Of a stretch of DNA of 64,000 bases, positions 9,527 to 20,134 are shown one piece after another. The DNA comes from an uncultured Lachnospiraceae bacterium (GTDB taxonomy: Bacteria; Bacillota; Clostridia; Lachnospirales; Lachnospiraceae): NCBI GenBank assembly GCA_900551895.1, contig URXX01000005.1, forward strand, positions 1-64,000, given 5' to 3'. The stretch's first letter is position 1. Each line of letters starts with the position of its first letter. Under the pieces are notes generated by a model. It made no database searches. It was not told the DNA's origin and worked only from the letters and a program-made list of their open reading frames with translations. Both the position numbers and the translations under genes were made by a program.

Positions 9527-10555
9527 TTACTTTTTCAGCAACTCCTGCTCGATAATCTTATCTATATCTGCCTCTCCGGTTAACTGAAGTCTTCCGGTAG
9601 CGCCTTTGTTTTCTGCCATATCGGTTTCCTGACGTCTGTTAATTCTCTTCACCTGTTTTTCCGGTGCCGAAACAGAAACCTTCGGCAATGCTTTTACATA
9701 ATAATAGTATTCATCATCTTCAAACTGTAAATACTCGGTTCTCGCATAATCCACAGAGAATAACATTAATTCCAAGATAAATCCGGCAAATGCAGACACC
9801 ACACTTCCGAATATCAGCGTAATATAATGCACTTCCACATCCGCGGCAACGCTTGCAATTACCATAACAATAATGTAAGCAACCGTTCCTGAAATAATCG
9901 CTATTTCCCATGCACGATTAATTGATTTCCTACGTATTGTATATACGATAAGCAGACAAATCACCGTTGCAATAATAACTGCCCAAAGTTCTTTGCTCTG
10001 AAAAATCTGCTTTGCAAATGTGCCGACAGCCGACATCATTCCGCCCTCATTTGCTCCCGTAATCGTTGTGGAAAATGTTTTTGCAAATCGAATCATAAAG
10101 TAAACCATTGTTCCGCAAATAACCGGCACGATGTAAATCGGTGTCCCTGCCAATCCATAAGCAATCGGAATAAGCACAGGCACTTTAAATGTAAATGCTA
10201 TCGGCGTAAGCAATAAAATAATTGCTTTCTTCGGCGTAAACCGAAAATAAAAAATAAACATCAATACAATAATTCCCGCGGCGATCATCGCAATCCCTTC
10301 AGACAGAGCAAACATATGAACGAGCATAAGCCCTGCCGAAGCAATTACCGTGACAATCATTGGAAGAAACGCACATATAACTGCCAGCGCGATTGAAATA
10401 ACCGGTTTCGCCAGTTTCTCCATGAAACCGATATTGCCGCTAATCAACAGAAAACTTGTCAAAGCCACAACAAACCGTATCACTTTATCTATATATGTCG
10501 AGTACCCGGCATACAGTAATTGCAGTTTTTCCTTCCACTCTAGTAATTTACTCAT
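9527..10555 (-). CDS. Multi-pass membrane protein of unknown function
   Basis: The product is 342 aa, with roughly seven to eight hydrophobic segments between residues 20 and 270 and then a charged cytoplasmic tail containing repeated Tyr and Lys/Arg. I do not recognise the family. It starts directly at the stop of the 131-aa gene (TAGATG) with SD AAAGGAG, and cdaA starts 45 bases after its end. It is therefore in the cdaA operon, and a role linked to c-di-AMP, osmotic balance or the envelope is a guess from position only. Confidence 0.75.
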   Translation of the reverse strand: MSKLLEWKEKLQLLYAGYSTYIDKVIRFVVALTSFLLISGNIGFMEKLAKPVISIALAVICAFLPMIVTVIASAGLMLVHMFALSEGIAMIAAGIIVLMFIFYFRFTPKKAIILLLTPIAFTFKVPVLIPIAYGLAGTPIYIVPVICGTMVYFMIRFAKTFSTTITGANEGGMMSAVGTFAKQIFQSKELWAVIIATVICLLIVYTIRRKSINRAWEIAIISGTVAYIIVMVIASVAADVEVHYITLIFGSVVSAFAGFILELMLFSVDYARTEYLQFEDDEYYYYVKALPKVSVSAPEKQVKRINRRQETDMAENKGATGRLQLTGEADIDKIIEQELLKK

Positions 10556-10951
10556 CTATCTTATCTCCTTTTCATACATCTTGCTCAGTTGAAGCAGTTC
10601 ACGGTTAAATCTCTTCACGCGTTTCCTCGCATCTGCGTGTTTCTTCTTATAAATGTTACGTGCTACAACTATTGATATGACAACCGTTGCAATGTATCCG
10701 GCAAGGATAACACCTCCCAGTATTAAAAAACGCAAAAGACTCGGATTTGCAAAAATCTCATCTAAAAAGACAAGAAGAAGCGCTCCTGCTGTCAATCCAT
10801 ATCCGATCGTAGACCATATAACCGTCGTCCATGTGTGCAGACTTATGTAATCTTTCTGATAATATCCGCTTATCTGAAAATCCTTCTGACCTTCTTTTGC
10901 TTCATACATCGCCATCTGAGCCATGAGTTTCACTCGTTTTTCATTTAACAT
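10556..10951 (-). CDS. Small two-TM membrane protein, unknown
   Basis: The product is 131 aa. It has two hydrophobic segments (about residues 45-65 and 75-97) between a polar N-terminus and a Lys/Arg-rich C-terminal helix. No family was recognised. SD GAGGTGATGG lies before the ATG. It is the first gene of the operon leading to cdaA-cdaR-HPr, behind a good promoter at 10,996-11,025. Its stop codon abuts the start of the 342-aa membrane protein, and the two may act as a pair. Confidence 0.72.
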   Translation of the reverse strand: MLNEKRVKLMAQMAMYEAKEGQKDFQISGYYQKDYISLHTWTTVIWSTIGYGLTAGALLLVFLDEIFANPSLLRFLILGGVILAGYIATVVISIVVARNIYKKKHADARKRVKRFNRELLQLSKMYEKEIR

Positions 10952-10995
10952 TCCATCACCTCAACACTCGTTTTCTTTCTTTGGCATTATGTTTT

Positions 10996-11025
10996 AGTAT
11001 AGCATCAATCACAATCCTTGTCCAA
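10996..11025 (-). promoter_or_regulatory. Sigma-A-type promoter of the cdaA operon
   Basis: On the minus strand, TTGGAC (11,020-11,025) and TATACT (10,996-11,001) are separated by 18 bases, about 45 bases upstream of the first gene. The -35 lies inside the end of comF. Confidence 0.6.
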
Positions 11026-11704
11026 TACTTATAGTCAGGAAATACGTTTTTTCCGCACCTGCTTTCTTCAGCAAAATGCTTATCGAGTCAATCGTACTGC
11101 CCGTCGTATAAATATCATCTATAATTAACACACGTTTTCCTTCTACTTTTCCCGTCACTTCAAAAGCATTTTTCAAGTTTTTCTTTCGCTCTTTTCTTGT
11201 AAATTCTTTCTGTGGTACCGTATTCTTCTTTCTCTTTATCAATGTTGTATCTACCGGAATACCGACACGAAAACCAATTTCTTTTGCCAAAATTTCCGCC
11301 TGATTGTACCCTCTTTTTTTCTGTTTCTTTCTATGTAAAGGAACAGGAACAATGACATCTATTTCCCACAAGCGGATTATTTTCCTGAACGTTTTCGCCA
11401 TTTCTCTCCCGTAAACTTCTCCGTACACACGCCTGTTTTTATATTTAAAGGCATAAATCGAACTGCTCACCGGCATCTTGTGAATCCACAAACTTCTCCC
11501 CTGCTCGTAGCACAAATCCTCCCGCTCGCAGTCATAGCAAAATTCCGCTTCTTTTTGGCGAATTGGTTTTCCACACTTTTTACATCTCGGTTCTTCGATT
11601 ATCCCCACTTTTTTCCTGCACTCCGCACAAATCCCTTCTTTGCAGATTTTTCCGCAAAAAATACATACAGGCGGGTATAACCATTCCAATATTCTTTTTA
11701 TCAT
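11009..11704 (-). CDS. comF: ComF family phosphoribosyltransferase-like protein
   Basis: The product is 231 aa. The N-terminus holds two Cys pairs of a zinc ribbon (CIFCGK and CKKCGK, with CAEC and CYDC). The C-terminus has the PRPP-binding loop VLIIDDIYTTGSTI. In transformable bacteria ComF helps bring single-stranded DNA in through the membrane channel. It follows recD2 by 21 bases on the same strand, so it is probably cotranscribed with it. Confidence 0.9.
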   Translation of the reverse strand: MIKRILEWLYPPVCIFCGKICKEGICAECRKKVGIIEEPRCKKCGKPIRQKEAEFCYDCEREDLCYEQGRSLWIHKMPVSSSIYAFKYKNRRVYGEVYGREMAKTFRKIIRLWEIDVIVPVPLHRKKQKKRGYNQAEILAKEIGFRVGIPVDTTLIKRKKNTVPQKEFTRKERKKNLKNAFEVTGKVEGKRVLIIDDIYTTGSTIDSISILLKKAGAEKTYFLTISIGQGL

Positions 11705-11725
11705 GCTCTTTCATAGACTCTACTA

Positions 11726-13954
11726 TTACATAAATTCCCGAATACGCTCCGCCAGACTTGTATATCTGTTCTGTTCATTCGTATTTTCTATCATTTCATA
11801 AAATGTACTGTCACTTCCCACTAACGTCACACATTTTTTTGCTCTCGTAACCGCAGTATAAAGCAGGTTGCGATGATATAACTGTCTCGGCCCCTGCAGA
11901 AGCGGAATAACGACCGCCGGATACTCACTTCCCTGTGCTTTATGGATAGTGATAGCATATGCCAACTCCAGTTCGTCCAATAACTGAAATGAATACGTTA
12001 CCTTTCTTTTTTCATCATACTCCACCTCCAGCGTTTCGTTATATGTATTGATTTCCGTAATAATTCCCATATCACCGTTAAATACGCCAACCCCTTTATC
12101 CACAACAAGACCGAATTTCGTAGCAATTTCCCACTCCAGTTGATAATTATTTTTTATCTGCATGACTTTATCACCTTCGCGGAAAAGTTTTTCCCCATAT
12201 TCTTTCTCCGCCTTTTTCTTATCCGGCGGATTCATGTACTGCTGCAGAATTTTGTTCAGCCTTTCCACACCTAAAAGTCCTTTTTTCATCGGTGTTAAAA
12301 CCTGTATATCATATGGCTGTGCGTCCACATATTTTGGCATTTTTTTCTGCAGCAATGTAATGATTACACTGATAATCGTATTTGCATCCTGACGTTTAAG
12401 GAAAAAGAAATCCCTGCTTTTATTATCCAGTACAACCCTTTCTCCCCTGTTGATTTTATGTGCATTCATAACAATGTCACTCTCTGTTGCCTGTCTGAAA
12501 ATTTTCGTCAAACGTACAACCGGAAAACATTCAGACGCTATCATGTCTTTTAACACATTTCCTGCCCCCACCGACTGTAACTGATTACCGTCTCCGACTA
12601 AAATAATTTTCGTTCCAACCGTAACCGCACAGAGAAGTGCGTACATCAATGACAAATCTACCATAGACACTTCATCGATAATGATAACGTCCGTTTCTAA
12701 CGGATTTTCTTCATTTCGTCCAAATCCCGCTCTTTTTTCACTATCCTCAGGATTTCCGTTCACTTCCAAAAGTCTGTGGATTGTCTGTGCCTCGTATCCC
12801 GTCGCCTCCGTCATTCTCTTTGCTGCTCTCCCTGTCGGCGCCGCCAGCGTAATGTCCAAACCTTCGCTTTCAAAATAGTGAAGCATTGCATTAATCGTTG
12901 TTGTTTTCCCCGTTCCCGGACCTCCGGTGACAATTAAAATTCCGTGTTTTGTCGCCTCAATAACGGCTCTTCTCTGCATTTCATCTAAAACCATTCCCGT
13001 ATTATCCTCGATTTTATGCAGACGTCTCTCCACCATACTCTCTGAAATTTCTTCATGAATATCCAAGTCATGCAGCATTTTCGCTGTATTCAATTCCATA
13101 TAATAATAACCTGACGGATATACTCTGATTTGTCCCTCATGTTCTTTTAAGACAACCTTTTTTTCAATAGACAAATCCATCAGATATTTTTCTATATCTT
13201 CTATATTAACTTCCAAAATCTCTCCCGCTTTTTTCAACAATTCTTCTTTCGGAAGATAAATGTGACCGTCCGCCACACTCTGTATGAGCGCATAAAAAAT
13301 TCCACTGCGAATGCGGAAATCGGAGTCTGTATGAATGCCGATACGCAAAGCAATCTCGTCCGCAGTCTTAAACCCAATGCCCTGTATATCGTCTGCGAGC
13401 CGATACGGGTTTTCCTCTAAAACCCGATATACACCGTCTTTATATTTTTTATAAATTTTTGCCGCAAGCGTAGTGGAAATACCATATTTCTGCAAATAAA
13501 TCATTGCATTTCGCATTTCCTTTTTACCCTCTACCTGCTCTGCTATCTCCCGTGCTTTTTTCTCACTGATTCCCTTCACCTCCGCCAGTCTTTCCGGTTC
13601 TTCTTCAATAATGCGGATTGTATCTTCCTTAAATCTTCTCACGATTCGTCCCGCCAAAGCGCTTCCCAATCCTTTTATTGCTCCCGAACCGAGATACCGC
13701 TCAATTGAAAATAAATCTTCCGGCTCTTTTGCCTGATGTGAGAGAACCTGCAACTGCACGCCGTATACTTTATGTGTCACATATTCCCCTCTCAGTTCCA
13801 GCATTTCGCCTTCACTAATATAATGGAAGTTTCCCACACACGTCAAATCTCCGTCTTCCGTATTAAATTGAAAAACGGTATAACCGTTGTCTTCATTGCG
13901 GAAAACAATATGCTCCACATATCCTGTAACAACTTCCACCCTGCTTTCCTCCAT
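11726..13954 (-). CDS. recD2: RecD2-type SF1 helicase
   Basis: The product is 742 aa. An N-terminal OB-like region and tandem helix-hairpin-helix segments (GLGSALAGRI, KGISEKKAREIA, GIGFKTADEIA) are followed by a RecA-like core. The core has Walker A TGGPGTGKTTT, motif II VIIIDEVSMVD and the C-terminal AITIHKAQGSEYPAV. RecD2 is a 5'-3' DNA helicase involved in repair and mismatch handling in bacteria lacking RecBC. There is no clear SD at the ATG. The mreB terminator ends only about 20 bases upstream, so how it is expressed is unclear; partial read-through from mreB is one option. Confidence 0.92.
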   Translation of the reverse strand: MEESRVEVVTGYVEHIVFRNEDNGYTVFQFNTEDGDLTCVGNFHYISEGEMLELRGEYVTHKVYGVQLQVLSHQAKEPEDLFSIERYLGSGAIKGLGSALAGRIVRRFKEDTIRIIEEEPERLAEVKGISEKKAREIAEQVEGKKEMRNAMIYLQKYGISTTLAAKIYKKYKDGVYRVLEENPYRLADDIQGIGFKTADEIALRIGIHTDSDFRIRSGIFYALIQSVADGHIYLPKEELLKKAGEILEVNIEDIEKYLMDLSIEKKVVLKEHEGQIRVYPSGYYYMELNTAKMLHDLDIHEEISESMVERRLHKIEDNTGMVLDEMQRRAVIEATKHGILIVTGGPGTGKTTTINAMLHYFESEGLDITLAAPTGRAAKRMTEATGYEAQTIHRLLEVNGNPEDSEKRAGFGRNEENPLETDVIIIDEVSMVDLSLMYALLCAVTVGTKIILVGDGNQLQSVGAGNVLKDMIASECFPVVRLTKIFRQATESDIVMNAHKINRGERVVLDNKSRDFFFLKRQDANTIISVIITLLQKKMPKYVDAQPYDIQVLTPMKKGLLGVERLNKILQQYMNPPDKKKAEKEYGEKLFREGDKVMQIKNNYQLEWEIATKFGLVVDKGVGVFNGDMGIITEINTYNETLEVEYDEKRKVTYSFQLLDELELAYAITIHKAQGSEYPAVVIPLLQGPRQLYHRNLLYTAVTRAKKCVTLVGSDSTFYEMIENTNEQNRYTSLAERIREFM

Positions 13955-13972
13955 TTTCTAAAATTTAGATGT

Positions 13973-13999
13973 AAAAAGGCAAGGGATTAATCCCTCGCC
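13973..13999 (-). terminator. Terminator of the mreB-like gene
   Basis: A 12-bp stem (one G-U pair) reads GGCGAGGGATTA / TAATCCCTTGCC with no extra loop bases, followed by TTTTT on the minus strand. It lies 6 bases past the mreB stop. Confidence 0.88.
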
Positions 14000-14005
14000 C
14001 TCTAT

Positions 14006-14995
14006 TTACGCATCTTTTCTTCCACTCATAAATTCAACAAACTGTCCTGTTCCAATAGCAACTACTTTCATCGGATCTTCAGCAGTCATTGTATTAATTC
14101 CTGTTCTTTCTTCAATCAATTCTTCTAATCCACGAAGCATTGCTCCACCACCTGTAAGAACGATACCTCTGTCCAAAATATCTGCTGACAATTCAGGCGG
14201 AGTTCTCTCAAGCACTCCAATTACCGCTTCAACAATCTGTCCTGTTGTTTCACGAAGCGCTTCCTCTGTCTCAGAAGATGTCACCGTTACTGTTTTCGGA
14301 AGTCCTGTAACAAGGTTACGTCCTCTTACTTCCATTGTTTCATCTTCCACTAACGGATAAGTTGTTCCGATTTTGATTTTGATATCTTCCGCTGTACGTT
14401 CACCAATCAAAAGATTGTGTTTTTTACGCATATAACGAACGATTGCTTCGTCAAAATCATCTCCGGCAATTTTAATTGATGTATTTACAACTGTACCGCC
14501 AAGAGAAATAACCGCAATATCCGCAGTACCTCCCCCTACGTCTACAATCATATTTCCACATGGTTTTGCAATATCAATTCCTGCTCCGATTGCTGCCGCT
14601 ACCGGCTCTTCAATCAAATGAACTTCTCTTGCACCTGCTGCGAAAGTTGCTTCTTCTACTGCTTTCTTTTCTACTTCTGTTACTCCACTCGGAACACAGA
14701 TACTAATGCGTGGTTTCTTAAATGTACGTTTTCCCATAGCCTTCTGAACGAAGTATTTAATCATTTTTTCTGTAACAGTATAATCAGAAATAACACCTTT
14801 TCTAAGTGGTCTTACCGCAACGATATTTCCCGGAGTTCTCCCAAGCATCAAACGCGCTTCTTCCCCGATTGCTTTAATTACATTCGTGTCTCTATCAAAC
14901 GCCACTACAGACGGTTCTTTCAAAACTACACCTTTTCCCTTTACATACACGAGAATACTCGCGGTTCCCAAATCAATACCGATATCTATTGACAT
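14006..14995 (-). CDS. MreB/Mbl-type actin homologue
   Basis: The product is 329 aa, the usual length. Actin-fold ATPase motifs are visible: IGIDLGTASILVYVKGKG (phosphate 1), MIVDVGGGTADIAVISLGG (phosphate 2) and GIVLTGGGAML (adenosine). These proteins form membrane filaments that guide wall synthesis and rod shape. Whether it is MreB, Mbl or MreBH cannot be settled here, as no mreCD follows. The SD AAAGGAG precedes the ATG, and the gene is a single unit bounded by its own terminator. Confidence 0.88.
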   Translation of the reverse strand: MSIDIGIDLGTASILVYVKGKGVVLKEPSVVAFDRDTNVIKAIGEEARLMLGRTPGNIVAVRPLRKGVISDYTVTEKMIKYFVQKAMGKRTFKKPRISICVPSGVTEVEKKAVEEATFAAGAREVHLIEEPVAAAIGAGIDIAKPCGNMIVDVGGGTADIAVISLGGTVVNTSIKIAGDDFDEAIVRYMRKKHNLLIGERTAEDIKIKIGTTYPLVEDETMEVRGRNLVTGLPKTVTVTSSETEEALRETTGQIVEAVIGVLERTPPELSADILDRGIVLTGGGAMLRGLEELIEERTGINTMTAEDPMKVVAIGTGQFVEFMSGRKDA

Positions 14996-15073
14996 CTAAA
15001 TTCTCCTTTCCAAAACTCATCTATTCTTATATCCTTTGTACTTGTTGACACTAAATCATCACATATGATTCTT

Positions 15074-15102
15074 ATTATAATCAAAATTGTAATAAATGGA
15101 AA
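15074..15102 (-). promoter_or_regulatory. Probable promoter of the mreB-like gene
   Basis: A perfect TATAAT (15,074-15,079, minus strand) lies 17 bases from a weak -35 TTTCCA, about 80 bases upstream of the start codon. Confidence 0.4.
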
Positions 15103-15118
15103 GACTTTTTTTCTATTT

Positions 15119-17965
15119 TTAGTTTTTCTTAAGGATTGCGTCAATATATTTCCCTGTATAAGAGTTCGGATGTTTCGCAATTTCTTCCGGCGTCCCCGTT
15201 GCAACAACCGTTCCGCCTCTATCGCCCCCTTCTAAACCGATGTCAATAATATAATCTGCTGTCTTAATTACGTCTAAGTTATGTTCAATAACAATAACTG
15301 TATTTCCGTCTTCCGCTAATCTTCTCAAAATTTCTGTCAGTTTATGCACGTCCGCAAAATGTAAACCTGTTGTCGGCTCGTCCAAAATATAAATCGTTCT
15401 CCCCGTACTTCGCTTACTTAACTCAGTTGCCAATTTAATTCTCTGTGCCTCCCCGCCGGAAAGGGTTGTGGACGGCTGCCCCAAACGAACATACGATAAT
15501 CCCACATCATAAAGCGTTTCCATTTTTCTTCTGATAGACGGAACATTTTCAAAAAAATGCATTGCCTCTTCCACCGTCATATTCAGCACATCATAAATAC
15601 TTTTCCCTTTATATTTCACTTCCAACGTTTCCCTATTATAACGTTTTCCGCCACACACTTCACACGGCACATATACGTCCGGCAAAAAGTGCATCTCTAT
15701 CTTCAAAATTCCGTCTCCACTGCAGGCTTCACATCTTCCGCCTTTTACATTGAAACTAAATCTTCCTTTTTTATAGCCGCGCGCTTTCGCATCCGCCGTC
15801 GCGGCAAATAAATCACGAATCAAATCAAACACGCCCGTATATGTTGCCGGATTGGAACGCGGTGTCCTTCCGATTGGTGACTGGTCAATATCAATCACTT
15901 TATCTAACTGCTCTATTCCTTCGATTCTGTCATGCTTTCCCGGAATGGTTCTTGCTCTGTTCAGTTCTTTCGCCAGTTTCTTATATAATATCTCGTTAAT
16001 TAGCGAACTTTTTCCCGATCCGGATACCCCTGTAACGCACGTTAAAACACCCAAAGGAATATCTACGTCAATATTTTTCAGATTATTCTCTCTCGCCCCT
16101 ACGATTTTCAAAAATCCGGTAGGCTGTTTTCTCACCTCCGGAACAGGAATTTTAATTCGTCCGCTTAAATAAGCACCTGTAATGGAATTTTTATTTTTCA
16201 TAATCTGTTTTGCTGTGCCTACTGCCACGACTTCACCGCCGTGTTCTCCTGCTTTCGGACCAATATCTACGATGTAATCTGCCTCCAGCATTGTATCCTC
16301 ATCATGTTCCACGACAATGAGAGTATTCCCCAAATCTCTCAAATGTTTCAATGTTTTCAACAATTTATCGTTATCTCTCTGATGCAGCCCAATACTTGGC
16401 TCATCTAAAATGTACGCTACACCGACTAACCCTGAACCAATCTGTGTCGCAAGGCGGATACGCTGAGCCTCTCCGCCGGAAAGTGTTCCCGTTGCTCTCG
16501 CCAGCGTAAGATAATCAAGCCCTACATCAATAAGAAAGCCTATTCTCGCCTTAATTTCTTTCAATATCTGACCACCAATCAGTTCCTGTGTAGGTGTCAA
16601 TTCCAACGTTTCCAAAAATTCCTGCAATTTTCCTATAGAAAGGTTTGTCACTTCCGCAATATTTTTACCGCCTACCGTGACTGCCAAAGCACTTTTCTTT
16701 AAACGCTGTCCGCCACATTCATGGCACGGTGTAATTCTCATAAAAGACTCATACTCCGCTTTCATTGTTTCTGAACCGGTTTCTCTGTAACGTCTTTCTA
16801 CATTTTTAATAATTCCTTCAAACGCCACATCATAAATACCCTCTCCGCGCTGACCTCTATAGTGTACTTTCACTTCTTTTCCATTTGTCCCGTGAATTAA
16901 AATATCCTGTATTTCCTGCGGATAATCCTGAAACGGTGTAGCAAGAGAAAAATGATATTCTTTTGCAAGAGCATCCAAAATCGCTCTTGTATAACTTCCC
17001 TTATCCGTACATGACTGCCATCCCATGACCGTAATCGCACCCTCATCAATGCTCAGACTTTTGTCCGGTATCATCAAATCCACATCAAATTCCATTTTAT
17101 AGCCTAAGCCGTAACATACCGGACACGCACCAAACGGATTATTAAACGAAAAACTTCGCGGTTCAATCTCTTCTATACTAATTCCACAGTCCGCACATGA
17201 AAAACTTTGTCTAAAATGAATTTCTTCTCCGCCGATAACATCAACGGTCAGCAATCCTTCCGCAAGGGCAAGCACACTCTCCACAGAATCCGTTAATCTC
17301 TTTTCTATTCCCTCTCTGACAATAAGTCTGTCCACAATGATTTCTATATTATGTTTAATATTTTTGTCCAAAACAATGTCTTCCGTCAATTCATATAAAT
17401 TGCCGTCCACACGCACACGAACATATCCGCTCTTCTTCGCACGCTCAAACAACTTCTCATGTCGCCCTTTTCTTCCACGCACCACCGGAGCAAGTAACTG
17501 TATTTTCGTCCCCTCCGGCAGTGTAAGAATCTGGTCCACCATTTGGTCTACTGTCTGCTTTTTAATTTCCTTTCCACATTTATAGCAATGCGGAATACCA
17601 ATTCTCGCATAGAGAAGTCGAAAATAATCGTAAATTTCCGTCACTGTTCCGACTGTAGAACGTGGGTTTCGGTTTGTTGATTTCTGGTCAATGGAAATTG
17701 CCGGAGAAAGCCCCTCGATACTCTCCACGTTCGGCTTCTCCATTTGTCCCAAAAACTGTCTCGCATAGGACGAAAGAGATTCCATATACCTTCTTTGCCC
17801 TTCCGCATAAATCGTATCGAATGCAAGTGATGATTTTCCCGAACCGCTGAGTCCCGTCAACACAACCAACTCATTTCTTGGAATATCCACATCTATATTT
17901 TTCAAGTTATGCTCATTCGCACCTCTGATTTTAATATATTGCTTCTTCTCTGTTTTCTTTGCCAT
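15119..17965 (-). CDS. uvrA: Excinuclease ABC subunit A
   Basis: The product is 948 aa, normal length. It has two ABC ATPase halves, each with Walker A ([26 protein letters not shown]) and an LSGGEAQRI signature. Zinc-binding Cys pairs are visible (CADC...CPVC and CEAC...CEVC). UvrA finds DNA damage and loads UvrB in nucleotide excision repair. It starts 9 bases after the uvrB stop and is therefore expressed from the uvrB promoter, which here lies on island-derived DNA. Confidence 0.97.
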   Translation of the reverse strand: MAKKTEKKQYIKIRGANEHNLKNIDVDIPRNELVVLTGLSGSGKSSLAFDTIYAEGQRRYMESLSSYARQFLGQMEKPNVESIEGLSPAISIDQKSTNRNPRSTVGTVTEIYDYFRLLYARIGIPHCYKCGKEIKKQTVDQMVDQILTLPEGTKIQLLAPVVRGRKGRHEKLFERAKKSGYVRVRVDGNLYELTEDIVLDKNIKHNIEIIVDRLIVREGIEKRLTDSVESVLALAEGLLTVDVIGGEEIHFRQSFSCADCGISIEEIEPRSFSFNNPFGACPVCYGLGYKMEFDVDLMIPDKSLSIDEGAITVMGWQSCTDKGSYTRAILDALAKEYHFSLATPFQDYPQEIQDILIHGTNGKEVKVHYRGQRGEGIYDVAFEGIIKNVERRYRETGSETMKAEYESFMRITPCHECGGQRLKKSALAVTVGGKNIAEVTNLSIGKLQEFLETLELTPTQELIGGQILKEIKARIGFLIDVGLDYLTLARATGTLSGGEAQRIRLATQIGSGLVGVAYILDEPSIGLHQRDNDKLLKTLKHLRDLGNTLIVVEHDEDTMLEADYIVDIGPKAGEHGGEVVAVGTAKQIMKNKNSITGAYLSGRIKIPVPEVRKQPTGFLKIVGARENNLKNIDVDIPLGVLTCVTGVSGSGKSSLINEILYKKLAKELNRARTIPGKHDRIEGIEQLDKVIDIDQSPIGRTPRSNPATYTGVFDLIRDLFAATADAKARGYKKGRFSFNVKGGRCEACSGDGILKIEMHFLPDVYVPCEVCGGKRYNRETLEVKYKGKSIYDVLNMTVEEAMHFFENVPSIRRKMETLYDVGLSYVRLGQPSTTLSGGEAQRIKLATELSKRSTGRTIYILDEPTTGLHFADVHKLTEILRRLAEDGNTVIVIEHNLDVIKTADYIIDIGLEGGDRGGTVVATGTPEEIAKHPNSYTGKYIDAILKKN

Positions 17966-17974
17966 TTTCTACTC

Positions 17975-19972
17975 CTAATTTTCTATCTCTTGTAATTGTT
18001 TCTTTAATTCCACCAATTTATCCCTTACTTGAGCGGCCATCTCAAAATTCAACTCTGCCGCCGCTTTTTTCATCTGTTTTGTCATATCTTTAATCACTTT
18101 TTCCAACTCTGACTTACTCATAGATTCCGGATCTTTTTCCATTTGCAGTTCTTCCGATGCAACTTTCTTGGAAATGCTTATCAAATCCCGCACCGCTTTC
18201 TTTACCGTCTGCGGTGTAATTCCATATTCTTTGTTATATGCCATTTGCACCTTACGTCTTCTCTCCGTTTCACGTATAGCATTTTTCATCGAGTCCGTCA
18301 TCGTATCCGCATACATAATAACGTGTCCTTCTGCATTGCGGGCAGCACGACCGATCGTCTGAATAAGCGATGTTTCTGAACGAAGGAAACCTTCCTTATC
18401 TGCATCCAAAATCGCGACAAGCGTAATCTCCGGAATATCCAATCCCTCTCTTAACAGGTTAATTCCGACCAAAACATCAAATACATCCAATCGCATATCC
18501 CTTATAATTTCCGTTCTCTCTAACGTATCAATATCCGAATGCAAATATTTGACTCGTATTCCCAGTTCCCGCATATAATCTGTCAAATCTTCCGCCATTC
18601 TTTTCGTCAGCGTTGTCACTAAGACTTTATTTTTCTTCGCAATCTCTTTATTCACTTCGCCAACCAAATCATCAATCTGTCCTTCCACTCCTCTGACTTC
18701 TACCTCCGGATCTAAAAGGCCTGTCGGTCTGATAATCTGATCTGCCCGCAATAACTCATTCTTCTCTTCATACTCACCCGGCGTTGCAGAAACAAATAAA
18801 ATCTGATTGATTTTACTCTCAAATTCTTCAAAATTCAGCGGACGGTTATCTTTCGCAGAAGGAAGTCGGAAACCGTAATCTACCAACGTGGATTTTCTCG
18901 ATTGATCCCCTGCATACATACCCGCAATCTGTGGAATAGTCTTATGGGATTCATCTATCATAATAAGAAAATCATCTGGAAAATAATCTATCAACGTGTG
19001 TGGCGGCTGCCCTTCTTTAAGCCCTGTCAAATGCCTTGAATAGTTTTCAATTCCCGAACAAAATCCGGTTTCCCTCATCATTTCTATGTCGAAATTTGTT
19101 CTCTCCGAAATTCTCTGTGCCTCCAGTAATTTATCTTCGCTCTTGAAATAACGTATTCTTTCTTCCAACTCTTCTTCAATCGCCTTTGTTGCCCGCTCCA
19201 TATTTTCTTTGGAAACAACATAGTGAGAGGCAGGAAAGATTGCCACATGGTTCAATATATTTTTAATTTCTCCCGTCAGCACGTCTATCTCTGTAATTCT
19301 CTCCACTTCGTCTCCGAAAAATTCCACACGAATGGCATATTCCTCTGAAATAGCCGGAAAAATCTCCAAAACATCCCCTCTGACGCGGAACGTTCCTCGC
19401 TTAAAGTCTATATCATTTCGGTCATACTGTATCTCGATTAATTTTGCAACCACTTCATCTCTGTCTTTTATCATTCCCGGTCGCAGTGAAATTACCATTT
19501 CCTGATAGTCAATCGGCGAACCTAAACCATAAATACAAGAAACACTCGCCACAATGATAACATCTCTTCTCTCGGAGAGTGCTGCTGTTGCCGAATGACG
19601 TAATTTGTCGATTTCATCATTGATAGATGAGTCTTTGGCAATGTATGTGTCTGAGGACGGAACATAGGCTTCCGGCTGGTAATAATCGTAGTAACTCACG
19701 AAATATTCGACTGAATTCGATGGAAAGAACTCTTTAAACTCTCCGTAAAGTTGTGCTGCCAAAGTTTTATTATGTGCAATGATCAATGTAGGCTTGTTTA
19801 ATTGAGCTATTATATTTGCCATGGTAAAAGTCTTCCCAGAACCCGTAACCCCTAGTAAAGTCTGGCATTGGTTGCCTTCTTTAAATCCTTTGACAAGCTG
19901 TTCGATAGCTTGTGGCTGGTCACCTGTAGGCTTATATGGCGATTCTAATTTAAAGATTTTTTCTTCACTCAT
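17975..19972 (-). CDS. uvrB: Excinuclease ABC subunit B (hybrid gene with island-derived 5' end)
   Basis: The product is 665 aa. Motifs are Walker [15 protein letters not shown], the beta-hairpin [19 protein letters not shown] (motif II), helicase motifs near [14 protein letters not shown] and QTIGRAARN, and a C-terminal UVR domain. UvrB verifies damage and recruits UvrC. I choose the ATG at 19,972 behind GAGGGAG rather than the TTG at 20,014. A second, diverged copy of the first 93 codons lies at 40,272-40,553, and homology ends at VSYY in both. The first ~93 codons of this gene therefore probably came with an integrated element, which rebuilt a full reading frame. A promoter and LexA-like box upstream indicate SOS control. 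Confidence 0.96.
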   Translation of the reverse strand: MSEEKIFKLESPYKPTGDQPQAIEQLVKGFKEGNQCQTLLGVTGSGKTFTMANIIAQLNKPTLIIAHNKTLAAQLYGEFKEFFPSNSVEYFVSYYDYYQPEAYVPSSDTYIAKDSSINDEIDKLRHSATAALSERRDVIIVASVSCIYGLGSPIDYQEMVISLRPGMIKDRDEVVAKLIEIQYDRNDIDFKRGTFRVRGDVLEIFPAISEEYAIRVEFFGDEVERITEIDVLTGEIKNILNHVAIFPASHYVVSKENMERATKAIEEELEERIRYFKSEDKLLEAQRISERTNFDIEMMRETGFCSGIENYSRHLTGLKEGQPPHTLIDYFPDDFLIMIDESHKTIPQIAGMYAGDQSRKSTLVDYGFRLPSAKDNRPLNFEEFESKINQILFVSATPGEYEEKNELLRADQIIRPTGLLDPEVEVRGVEGQIDDLVGEVNKEIAKKNKVLVTTLTKRMAEDLTDYMRELGIRVKYLHSDIDTLERTEIIRDMRLDVFDVLVGINLLREGLDIPEITLVAILDADKEGFLRSETSLIQTIGRAARNAEGHVIMYADTMTDSMKNAIRETERRRKVQMAYNKEYGITPQTVKKAVRDLISISKKVASEELQMEKDPESMSKSELEKVIKDMTKQMKKAAAELNFEMAAQVRDKLVELKKQLQEIEN
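19689..19699 (-). other. Putative attachment core, left side of island (inside uvrB)
   Basis: The plus strand reads TAGTAACTCAC here and TAGTAGCTCAC at 40,279-40,289. Rightwards from both sites the sequences stay homologous (diverged uvrB 5' ends). Leftwards they are unrelated: uvrB continues here, and noncoding DNA lies there. The crossover is therefore in or beside these bases, in codons V-S-Y-Y of UvrB. The exact core is uncertain because the two sites are not identical. Confidence 0.6.
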
Positions 19973-20013
19973 ACACACTTCTCCCTCTGTTATTTTTGAA
20001 TACTTAGGCGGCA

Positions 20014-20037
20014 ATTACACGAATTTTTTCGTGTAAT
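20014..20037 (-). promoter_or_regulatory. Perfect hairpin in the uvrB 5' leader
   Basis: ATTACACGAA (20,014-20,023) pairs perfectly with TTCGTGTAAT (20,028-20,037) around a four-base loop. It lies between the promoter and the uvrB SD and has no following U-tract on the minus strand. It is more likely an operator or mRNA-stability element than a terminator. Confidence 0.5.
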
Positions 20038-20115
20038 CAGGATATTATTTTTCTTATATAAATCGTAAAACACGCATTTTGTTGTTTTTCAGTATCATTT
20101 TCATCGTTTTTCAAA

Positions 20116-20127
20116 GAACAAATGTTC
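20116..20127 (-). promoter_or_regulatory. LexA/DinR-type SOS box
   Basis: GAACAAATGTTC matches the Gram-positive LexA pattern GAAC-N4-GTTC, with further symmetrical AA/TT flanks. It begins about 7 bases downstream of the -10 of the uvrB promoter, so bound LexA would block the transcription start. Confidence 0.75.
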
Positions 20128-20134
20128 TTATTCC

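Noticed and set aside
19973..20014. Longer UvrB starting at 20,014
   Set aside because: The start would be TTG without SD; the ATG at 19,972 has GAGGGAG and matches UvrB N-termini.
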